DNA from: Amylostereum areolatum
Lineage: Eukaryota; Basidiomycota; Agaricomycetes; Russulales; Stereaceae
Length of the DNA: 64,000 bases
NCBI GenBank assembly: GCA_012932865.1
Contig: SAXG01000021.1
Location: 715,402-779,401, forward strand
Direction of reading: 5' to 3'
Shown: one piece after another, positions 34,159 through 48,446 of the stretch
How positions within the stretch are numbered: the stretch's first letter is position 1
How the letters are laid out: each line of letters begins with the position of its first letter
Made by a program: the position numbers and the translations under genes
Notes under the pieces: model-generated
The model's database searches: none
Told to the model about the DNA's origin: nothing
The model's input: only the letters and a program-made list of their open reading frames with translations

Positions 34159-36328
34159 ATGTTCAAGTCCTACATTTGCATCACCCTCCTGTTGTTCCAT
34201 ATCTTGAGTCTTGTCGCCCTTTCGGCTGCCGGGACATCTGCCGATAGCAGCTGTACCATCCGACCGCTGGGCGCAGGGCAAGATGACACGACTCAGGTGG
34301 GTATCAGCCTTTTTTCCATGGTTCCGCTCTCACGGAAGCTCCTTTTGTCTTCCAGGTCCAGCACGCTATCGACACATGCGGCGAGAACGGCACAGTCGTC
34401 TTCGAGGAGGGTAATTTCAACATTACAAGGTAAAGTGCCTTCCTACCTGTGACTCCAGCGAATTCTTATCAATGTATTCTCTCTAGAAAAATGACATGGA
34501 ATCTTCTCAATAGCCGAGTTGATCTTCATGGGCTCTTAAACGTGAATGTCCCCAATCGAGGAAGCACAGGATTGTCTTTTCTCATTTCGGTACATAGTTT
34601 CAACCCACAGTGGAGTTCTGGCTCAATGCATCCAATACATATCGTGTAGTATTTATTCAGGCACGTAGTTTGCATTCCTGTGTTCTCCTTGCCTGACTTC
34701 TCTTCCAGAGTCAAGCGTCGTGGTTCGTGATCACAGGCCATAATTTCACTGTGGATGCACACGATACAGGCGGAATCGACGGTAACGGTCAGGTAAGGGT
34801 ATATTGACCATTACCAAACCTCAACCAACCCACATACCAGACGTGGTGGAACTTCTATTCCAACCGTACGCGTGAAGACGGAGATGGGCGGCCGATCTCG
34901 CTCACGCTTTCCAACGTCACCCAAGGAAATATCTTGAACTTCCATATTATCGCTCCCCCCTTCTGGTGCAACATCGTGGCCGATTCAGAGGACGTTATCT
35001 ACCGCGGCATGCTTTGCAACGCAACAAATTCTAACCCCGAATTCTTTGGAACAAAGTAAGCGATATATGTGCTCTATGTCTCGTTGCCATCCCTTAACTT
35101 GTACCCATAGTCTCGTACCAAATACCGATGGTATGCCTTGAATTGTTTAGCAGTGGATGAAAGGCCAATAGGGCGCAGGAATCGACACCTATCGTAGCAA
35201 CCGCGTGCTTCTGGAAAACTGGGATGTACGTTTTTTCTTACCGCACGCAAGTCATGTGGGCCTTATGTGGGTTGATCCCACAGATTACTTGCGGAGACGA
35301 CTGTCTCGCGATCAAAGGCGTAAATTTTTCCAGGTCTCTGGTCCTTTCTGTTTTCGGTTGACCCTTTAGTAGAACTCTACCAATGTGGTAGCTAATAACA
35401 TCACTTGCCGCGGAGGTAATGGCGTCGCGTTTGGATCGCTCGGACAATACGTGGGCCTGGTGAGTAAGCTTGTTCATATTGCCCTCCTTGTGTCCTTACA
35501 GCTATGTCAGGACGATCAAGTCGAGAATGTGACCATAAGCAACGTCAGGGTACGTCGCTCCCAGTCAAGCCTCCTGGTAACAAAACATGAACTGACGCTT
35601 ACTAGACCGTTCGCCTCGATTCAGCTATCCAGCCCAACATGGCATCCGGTGTAAGGGATATGTCGAACTGAACGACGTGGATGTTTGTTCATTTCCATGC
35701 TTCAGGTCTATCTGAAAACGTGGACCGGTTCTGTTAATGGCGAGCCCCCTACCGGTGGTGGCGGAGGCGGAGGTGCTTATTTCTGTTCAGAGAAGTATCC
35801 GACCCTGCGCTCGGTATTCAAACAAATTGCTTCACCAGGTTTCGTACGGAACGTACTTTTGAGCAACGTATCCCTCGACCGCGTCGATCTTCCCACCCAT
35901 CTTTATCAAACAAACGGGGGGCACTCGTAAGCACTAGCCTTATTCTACTTCGAGTTCCGGCCGTCCTCATGTCTATTCACTAGCGATGATGTGCCATCGA
36001 CTCTCCAATTCAGCAACATCACTTGGGTAAATTGGACCGGAACATCCACAGGTAGTGAGAGTAAGCGCAATCCCCTCCCTCCTTCCTATCTTGACCCTCA
36101 TCGGCCGCTCTATAGTTGTCGAGTTAGACTGCAGCCCTGCAGTCCCTTGCCCAAATATGGTATTCCTGAACTTTAACGCCACGCCTCCGGCAGGAGACGC
36201 TGCAGAGTATTCATGCAGCAATGTCATCAACGAGACCGGACTTCCTTGTACGTCTTTATACACCTATGACAACGCCAGCCATACCGTGTCGCTGACTATG
36301 TTCTTCTCCAATCACAGCGTGTACTTGA
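34159..36328 (+). CDS. Secreted glycoside hydrolase family 28 (polygalacturonase-like)
   Basis: A signal peptide (ICITLLLFHILSLVALSAAG) precedes a right-handed beta-helix pectinase spread over about fifteen exons, with no frame break found. The family hydrolyses alpha-1,4-galacturonosyl or related linkages in pectin. Active-site blocks are PNTDGIDTYRS (Asn-Thr-Asp), TCGDDCLAIKG (the Asp-Asp pair), CRGGNGVAFGSLGQY, and VYLKTWTGS followed by a glycine run. The classical GHG histidine is replaced by Asn (GGNG) and the RIK motif by YLK, which suggests an exo-acting or rhamnogalacturonase-like subgroup rather than a typical endo-polygalacturonase. The last intron (donor GTACGT after GLP) leads to a tiny final exon and a stop at 36326-36328. 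The many NxS/T sites fit a secreted glycoprotein. Confidence 0.87.
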
Positions 36329-39300
36329 GATGGACAGCACGTCATCGACATCGAAGCATTTTCGCTGTGCTCGCTGTGATCCTGGACGTTATATGTCCGA
36401 TATGTACATATGACGAGGTCGATTGTCATCGTCTGCTGAACTCGTGGTGTCCAATACCAGCCATCGTCGTCTCTCTTCCCAGTTCATTCATCATGGTCAG
36501 CCGGCGGTCGAAAACTTTCAGCAACGGAACAGATCGTAAGTCCGACTCCGCCTTTCTTCCTGCGCGATCGTTCTACAAGCACGCTCTTGGCCTCTCACAC
36601 CCGCCGCGTGCTCAGCCTTCAGGCATGGGCGTTCTCTCTAGAGCCTTCTCAGCTCTCTTACCACGTGTGAACTCCCTCAAGGCTATCACGACAGCATCTA
36701 CCCCTGGGATCGTACACTCCACAAACCAACTTCTGTTCTACCCCGCATCCGTTTGGTTCTCGCGAGTCACTTGGCGCAGCTACCACTCTTGTGTGCGTGT
36801 ATGCTGACCAGCCATACACTAGATGCGGTGATTCTTAGGACCAAGTGACTCACGCGTCCAATTCAACAGGGTGCGGTACCTGCGGGTGTCAAACTCACCT
36901 CCTTTCCCTGCACGGTTGTCCCACACCGAAGAGCCTGGTCGTATCGCCTTCCGTTTCACTTTCCCCTGCACAGCCTGAAACGTTCAGCTGACAAAATGAC
37001 GCGATTCCAGATCCACGCTCGTGGCACTACTTGAAGACAATGTGCGGAGGGAGGCCTAATCCAGACTGAGCGGAGTTGTGTTCTGTGTCGGAACAGGGGA
37101 CAGGAAAAGACGAAGGAAAAAGAAGCACGACCTCGTCTGCATGCCCTCGGAGGCCTAGGAAGGTCCTCGCGATACCTGCATACTTCGCCCGCACGAACCT
37201 GCGGACGAACGCAGCACGAGGCGACCAGGAAGCATTGCGAGCAGACGCTCTGACCAGGGCAAGGGATTTGCGCCGATCCCGCCGTCGGGGCTCAGGAATG
37301 TCGATATCCTTCTTTCAGCAGGATAGCAGCTTCTTCTATCTCGATTTGGGTGAACGATCCTGGCCTCGTTGTGCTGGCAAACCTAGCCCGCGTAAAGCAT
37401 ACAATGCGTAGGTAAGTTCCAACTCTGCCTCAGTCGGGCATCTTAGGTTACCCGTGCACCGTCCCCCCCGGAACGACCGCGAAAGGTTGTGATTATTCCT
37501 GCTTCAGAATCATTATCAGCACATGCTGCTTTTTTACGTCCGACAACAGCGCCCGAGTCGTGCATCTTGCAGGCAATTTGAGGAACATTTCTGTCGACCC
37601 CGCGCACCCGCGGCCTCGCATATACCTGGTGGATTCATCTGACGGTGGCGTCGTCGGTATTCGATCCATTCACTGTTTCCAAACGGGAATTTCTACACAG
37701 GAGCGTGGTTTAAGGCGCTACCCTCGTCGGCAGTCAATGCTGGATATCTTGCATCGTGGCTCGTCCTCCTGCGATCGAGGCCTGCGCGCTCTGCATTATA
37801 GGGAAAGTATGACCATACGTGATCAATAGCTAAGGCCGGCCTCGAGTTGGATTCCCTCGGATTTCATGCGCTCCTCGGGCTCGTGTTGACGCGACCGGTG
37901 AGTTGTGCTTTTGAGTCAATGTGGCGTCAAAGCTATGAGCGCATTCCCATTCATTCCCCGTCTATGTGCTCTCGACCAGGATACCATGGTCAGTACTCCG
38001 ATGCAAAGCCAGACACGCGCTAAATAGGATCCACACACAAATCCTCTCTCCGTCAAAACGCCTAGGTTCTCGCTTGTACGCACTGGCCCCTCTACTTCCT
38101 CTCCACCCAAAGTTCAATCTCGGTCGACATCAATCGCGACGGTCGTGCGACTGGTTGAAACCTTATAAACTTCCTGCTACCCTCGCGCTTACGATCTTCT
38201 CAAAGGCTATCTTGCCTATATCCATCATGCTCTCATCCTTCTTTTCCAACCGTCTATAACTGGGGCGAGCCACCTCTATCACGCCACGAAATGAACCCGG
38301 TGTCTCGGTCAACGGATACGAACATCGAACTCCGACAGCCTCAAGAGGCTTCTTTTCTGTCTCTGCTTCTCAAAGCAGGCGTTTGGGTCAGGTTCTCTAC
38401 TGACATTTGCCTGAGAGGTTAGCAGCGATGCGTGCGCACGACATTGGGTGGAGCAGCAAACTCGGTGCCGAAAGCTCGATTCTGTGTCGGTCGTTTTCTC
38501 TCGTGATCGCACCGTGACCTTGAGATCGTCGTTCTACGGTTTGGTAGTAGTACATTCGTCAACATCTCAAAACCTCAGGCCTCAAAACCGAGGGGGGCGT
38601 TCGGGGGCGGGTATTTTAAGCTTGACGGGCGAAATCGCCGTGCGTTGCGCCGCGAGCCCGAGTCCCTGGTCCACTGACATCGTTCCACAGGCTGGTGAGT
38701 TTTCGAAACATATGATTGTGATATTGGGGCTCGGCGTTACGCCGACCGCAAAGGAAACAACACGTACTCCCTACTACTTCCGACCCCCTTCACATACAAT
38801 CCTTCTCTCGGACGCGGCTTGATTCAAACTTGCCATGGTCTCCACGCTGCGAGGTCAGAAGTCGGTTGATGTCCGCATGGTTCCAAAAGTCGACGACTTT
38901 ACATGCATGGCGACCACCATCCCGGGAGCGGCGTTAGTCGACGTTAATCCTTGATTCTACATGAAGACGACATCGCGCCGGTTAAACACATTGAACGCTA
39001 CCCACGTGACCGCGATGCGCGCGATATTCCCCCACCGCCTTGCTCCCGCCGAGAATCTTCAGTGTTCACTCTCACCATCTGCTGTTCCCAAATTAACATC
39101 CCCAATATTTCATCCAGAGGGTATGTAGCATGTACTCGATCCATCAAGGACACGAAGAAGCACTGACAACTAACGTACAACGAGACAGTCACCGACCACA
39201 AACCCACACTAGACCGAGATGGCGTACGTATACGCGAGCTGAGATGAATGGCGAGGGGTACAGTAAAGAAAGCTCGAAGATACGGATTCCCGAAACCATT

Positions 39301-39388
39301 CCAGTCCCGCTCCTCTAATCCCCAGTATGAACAAACACTCTCACGCCACATCGGCCCTACGACAACCGTCGTCCAGGACGCACAGCAA
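36329..39388. other. Gene-free stretch of about 3 kb
   Basis: Open frames at 37076-37411, 37560-37829, 37966-38259 and 38448-38822 lack family motifs and consistent splice structure. This may be degraded coding sequence, but I cannot name any source. Confidence 0.4.
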
Positions 39389-41591
39389 TCAGAAGTTCTC
39401 TGCAGATATAAACAAGCCCTGTCAGCATGCATACCGGCGGACGGACACGACAACGCTATCCCCACGAGGTTTATCACAGCAGCCAAGACGACCATGTAAC
39501 CGTGTGAACAAACGCAAAGGGATGCGCAGAAGGCGTAGAAGATAACGTGGAAGATAACACGCACCCTTGCCAAAGAAGAACCGCGTGCCGGAGGGCGTCG
39601 AGTACTTGTTCGACATCTTGTGCAGCGAGCGCGAGAGGACAGCAGGACCACAGAAGAACTATTGAGACCGCCGCGTGAGCACAAATCCCTTCCTAAGAAT
39701 GAGGGCAGAAAGAGCTCACCACGCCGACGTCAGTCTCAGGGTGCTTCTCTGAGATTGAGCCAAAGACGCGATCCCAGTTCGGACGACCAAAGTGAGTGGG
39801 AGCACGGAGGGAGGTGATTGCATCCTTCTCGGCGCCGACATCTTGCACGATGATGTTGTTCATATCATCTTCCTTAATCTTGGCCGTGAGATAGATGTTG
39901 ATTTCGATCCGGTTCTGGGTGTCTTGCTCCTCGATGGCGTGCAGGAGCGAGTGGAACCATTCAGCGACGCCGAACTCACGGATGACCCAGGTGAAGTAGA
40001 CCTGAAGGCACGGGTTAGCGAGATCAGCAGGAAGGGAAGGAAAATGCAACGTACCTTGGAGAGCCGGGTAGGCTTGGAGGAGTTCATGTTGTTCATGCGG
40101 TACCAGATTGACTTAAGGATCGAAGCGAATGGTGTAACACCAATACCAGCACCTACGAGAAGAACGGTCTCGTAGTTGAGGAAATCCTCAGACGCGGAAC
40201 CGAAGGGACCATCCACCATGATACGAGGTAAAACACGGTTCAGTGGGGGGTTCTGCATGGTACCGACGACCTTGCCACCCGCCGCGCCACCTTTATCCTT
40301 AGTGTCGAAGTCGCAACCAAGGGATTTCGCGAGCGCAGAGGTAAAGTCGCCGACAACACGGATGTGGACGGAGATATAGTCCTTCCTCGGGGGCGCTGGT
40401 GAGCGTGAACGGGTGCCACTGGAAGTAGGAGATCTGAGGGCAATTGATGAAGATGTATTGGCCGGCGCGGGTCTTGGTCTTCTCCTTCTTGATCTGGATC
40501 TCAACGACCTTGGACGGGTGCTGGATAACCTTTGAAATGTAGGTGCGGTGGCGAGAGCGAACCTCGCGGAGAACACGCTCCGAGATCCAAATGACACCGC
40601 CGACAAGCCAGTAGCGCTATCGAAGGCCATCAGCTCTCTCTTTGTTTGACGGCATGGGGAAAGCGTACCCAGAAGACACCAATGGTGTTGAACGAGCAGT
40701 ATGGGGGACGGTCGGGCTTGATCATGCAGAACATGCCGTGCAGCTGCCAGTTGATGAAGAAAACGATGAACAAATGGTGGGAATACCAGAAGCGCTCGAA
40801 ATGGGCACGGCGGTTCTTCTCGAGGGCGAACCAGACCATGATACCGAGAGCGGCGGTCATGATCCAGCCAGTGAGACCGGGGCCGGTGGTGAAGTTGGCC
40901 AAGAGGAAGGCGACGAACTTCTCGCCGCCAGTCTTGGCGTCGGGGTCGATCATGGCAAGCTCACTAAAGTTGACCATGTGGGCGACGATGTGGATGACAG
41001 AGCCAGCAACGATGGACCAGGCAGTCGCCTTGTGGAAAGTGATGTTCTTGTCGAAGGGGATGACATGGTTGAGGGGGGTACGACGGAGCATGGAGATGAA
41101 GTTGCGGCAAACGGGGAGGAGGATGAAGATGACATCGAAGTGAAGCACGAGCGCGGCAGAACGAGCGATCGCTAGACAGTTACGCCACTTGAGTGAACAG
41201 AGAACGGGAAGAACACGATTTGCTCACGGAAGGTGGGTCCGAAGGTGGTGTTTGAGCCGACGAGGTTGTCCTTGAGGCGATAGTGAATCATGCCGAAAAC
41301 GAATGCGATAACGTGGAAGAAGATCCAGACGAAAAAGAAGATCCTGCGACCACCCTCGTTGATCATCCAACGGTCCCATTTGTCCTGCCAGCCACTGGGC
41401 TTGTAGGGGGTGGAACGAGGACCGGAAGTGTTGGAACGCTGGAGGCCCTGAAGACGGCGACGCTCGGTCTGGTTGCGCTGGAGATGGCTCGGCTGGTCTC
41501 CGGGGGCATAGTTGGGGAGGTCGGGGTGCATGGTGAGCGAGACGGGGGTTGGGTCAGAAAAGTCGAAACCGGAGGAACGCTTCTTGTCCAT
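39389..41591 (-). CDS. noxA: NADPH oxidase NoxA (gp91phox homologue), one surplus base in the assembly
   Basis: Six exons, complement(41228-41591, 40669-41171, 40055-40616, 39720-40001, 39565-39658, 39389-39399), cover a complete NoxA of 604 residues, but the total coding length is one base too long. NoxA transfers electrons from cytosolic NADPH through FAD and two haems to oxygen, making superoxide for fruiting-body and hyphal development. Visible features are the six-helix ferric-reductase domain with paired histidines ([20 protein letters not shown] and RFWYSHHLF), the FAD motif [10 protein letters not shown], the NADPH motif [24 protein letters not shown], and the typical C-terminus FFFGKENF completed by an 11-bp last exon. 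The frame slips between EE and DYISVHIR at 40381-40382, where CC replaces an expected single C on the plus strand. Confidence 0.93.
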
Positions 41592-42392
41592 TATGAATGA
41601 CCGTTTGGTGGTGAGTACGCTACGACGAGGACCGGCCTGGTTCTATGGGGAATACGTCGATAGAGGGGGAAAAAAGAGAGGAGGATGTGAAAGAAAGGAA
41701 GAGCAGCAAGCCTGTGCTGGGGCGCTGAGGGCTGAGGGAAGAGTTGAGGAAAGAATCGTGAGCCCTTTTTGATACCAGGACGCGGCGCGCGGTCACCATG
41801 ACATCTCCCGTCAAGTCCAGCCCCCGACTCGCCGGCGCAAGGGGGTCCCGACCGCTCACCGCAGCCGCGACTCGCGACTCGCCCTCTCGTTCCTCACACC
41901 TCTCGTCGCCAACTCATCGCATTGCTTTCGCCGCCTGTTCCGCAGCCAACACCCGCACTTTCGTCCACTTACTTTAATTACTTAAATAAGTATGCAACAC
42001 TGTCCCCCTGCGGTTCCAAAAATAGTTATATCCTTCGCATCGTCGCAAGCTTCGCTGCAAACGCACGGCCGATCGTTCGGCTGATGTCCCATCTCCATGT
42101 ACAACATACAAAATTGGATACAGAAACTAGAAACGCACAAGTAACGACAACAACGCAACCAGGCCAATGGAAGGAAGCACATTCGCGCTCCAGTAAATCT
42201 TTGTTGTCTTCAAGGCGTCCCTAATAGAACGGCATCCACTACTCGCCGCCTTGGGTGGCGTTCAGCGCACGGCACATGCATCCTGGCGCTCGACGACGCT
42301 TCAGGCGCCATCTGTGTACTGTTCAACGCCCACTCTATAATAGGAATAGAAACACGCAACGTACCACGGCGGAGAACGACACCACGCTCGAA
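41592..42392. other. Intergenic, upstream of noxA
   Basis: This is the promoter side of noxA and the 3' side of the DUF6534 gene. No gene is seen. Confidence 0.5.
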
Positions 42393-44659
42393 TTAGACAA
42401 TGCTTGAGAGCGAGAACGGCCAATGGAGCTTGACGGTAGCCTCTGGGGGCGGTTCGCAGACGCCAGGGTCGGAGTAGACACCAGCGAAGGCGAAGAGGGG
42501 AACCGCTGCGCAGATCTCGTGGGTGGACTTCGGGCCAACGGAGGTGGCGAACATGGAATATAGCTTGACAATTGACTTGGACTCGACGGCGGGCGCAGAG
42601 ATGGACCATGTGAGGCCCCTACACTCAGATGCTGGACCAGTGACTGCGAGCGAGAATACGAAGTCTCAGTCTGCGTATGTATCCCGAGGCCTCGGCCAAT
42701 GGCAGGTGTATACGCTGTAGGTATCGCAGCAGAGCGGAGGACACAAGACGCGACTATGCCAGAGATGCCAGAGATCTCGACCTCGTTGCCACGTTTGACC
42801 TCGTCTCTTAATGACTTGCGCGCGTTTACCCTAAACAACGGTTAGCCAGCAAGAATAGGTGGGGCGAACGATTGCTTTACATGGTTAGAAAGGCGTTGGA
42901 GTATACTATAAATATGGGTGGTAGAGGTTGGCACACAAGACGTCGATGAGGCAGAAAGAAGATGTGCTTACATCGTCCCATAACAGCGTACACCCCTATG
43001 GACAATCCCTTGTTCGGGATGGTGAGGAGCTAGAATAGTAATGAGATGAGGATCGTTCGTTGAACGTGAGGTGCTGACAATGATCAGGTTGGCTAATGTA
43101 CCGAGACTGGTACAGAGCAGATTAGTACTACGAAGGGAGTACGGGAGACTTCGGGAGAGGGGACTTACCACGGTACGGCACCGGTGTGGAATGTGAGCGC
43201 CTAGGCCTCAAGTCATCAGCTAGTACCAAGCGAATGACAAATCAACCTACAAGGATTCGTGCCACGACATTACGATGGCTGGTCAAGGAAACAAGTCAGT
43301 CAAGGAACGTACGAGCTTGTTGGAATAACGTACCGCATACTGTCCTCCTTCTGTTTCCAAATCAACCACATCAAAGCCCCCGTGATGAGGCAGTCACAAC
43401 CGGCATGAAGCCCGACCATGGTGTTGTAGATCGTCTAAACGGGTGCAGATTGTCGTGAATATCGTGTTCACGGACACGAGCTCGTACACGTACAGCGGTC
43501 GAGTGAACCGTGTGAAAACTGAGGTTTTTGAGGCTGGTGGACGGGTAAGCGAGAGTGTCAAGTATCGTATGAGGGCTATGCATACATACGTGATGATGCC
43601 AACGCCTATATTAATCGTAAGTCGCGTAAAAAAGAGCGCACAACCAGGACTTACTGTAACCCAGAGCTGTGGACGACACCAGCTGTGAGTAGATGTTTCA
43701 AACATGAAGTGAGTAGAACGTACCCAACCCACCAGCGAGCGGTGAGGCCTGACACATTTGATATCAAAAGGAATTGCCTGACTTCATGCGGAGGACTCAC
43801 AATCAAGCATGCGAGAACTCTGTTGCCATGGCTGACTGATACAACCCGTCAGTGAACATGTAGTCCCACCTCTTCAAAAACGATATACGCACACTTCCAC
43901 ACCCGTAGAGCAAAAAATCTGATGGCAGTTATTAGCCTGTTTGCCTGAATTACACACGTGAATGACCAACCCTTGGCACAACGCTATGAGAGTGCACTAT
44001 TGTAGCATAAATCAAAACCATTCAGTACCTCGGATCAACCCAAGAGTCGCTCACGTTGACCACAACCCCAGCTAGAAGCTGCCAGGGAATTTCCTTGTCC
44101 GGAGGGGCCCCGAGGTTCGCTCGGTGTTGGACAGCATAATAATATACTGAGAAACAACCCATTGTCAGTTAAAGGCTTCGCCATCGAGAGAGATTCTCAC
44201 GAGTACAACACACGAGAACCTCTTGAAGAAAGTCAAGGAACCTTTGTACACGCTCAGAAGAAAGAGGACACGGGGCAAGGTTGTCCAACGCACCAAACGC
44301 ATGCGACCTAACGGAAAGTTCAACAAAAGTACAGGTGATATATCGTCAAAGGGAACTAACTAGCAGCTTAAGTTTTTTCGGGTCGGTCGGGTACATCTAA
44401 ATGCTCGCGTGAGCTGGAGAGGGGCCAGATCCATATGGACGACGCACGAAAAAGTAAACGCCGGTTTGGCATGAGTATGCTGTGGACGTGTCAGTGTCAA
44501 TAGTCGCATACACCAGTCAGAATCTTACCCCCGCAGAGGCTGCACGAGCACGGTTAGGGGGAATGCATGACGAAGGAGAGTAAGACGGAATACGCACTAT
44601 GCACTGATCAACACACCGACGATGATGGGCCCGATTGAGATACTCTGTTCTGCTGGCAT
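42393..44659 (-). CDS. Second DUF6534-type membrane protein
   Basis: The start MPAEQSISIGPIIVGVLISA at 44659 is the family's first helix. It continues over introns with AYLCGAYSCQTGVYFFVRRP, later RPLYVYELVSVNTIFTTIC, then NTMVGLHAGCDCLITGALMW with LIWKQKEDSM, RNVVARILALTFHTGAVP, LGTLANLIIV, IGVYAVMGR and finally YSNAFLTMVNARKSLRDEV. This order matches the other DUF6534 protein in the window (8575-10735). The gene has a dozen or more short exons, some of which I could not place. The C-terminus is uncertain: either a serine/proline-rich tail or a frame ending KLHWPFSLSSIV with stop at 42393. That last stretch could also be a separate small gene. The function is unknown. Confidence 0.6.
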
Positions 44660-48209
<3,550 letters not shown>

Positions 48210-48446
48210 GTTGGCTTGGATGCTAGTTTGTATGTTGCAATGTTATATGTATCTCTCGTTTCACGATAACGTTGTGTATCCTTCCAATGTTCGTCGTGTT
48301 AGTACTAATGATAGTGTTGAAACCAGGAGAATCAAAAGGCGAGGTCCATTAGATTCGAGTTGCCTGTTCATCGAGATTATCCACGGCTACACAATTAACA
48401 GGCAAACACAGAATGTCCACAGTAACGTACACAGCAGGCGTATTTG

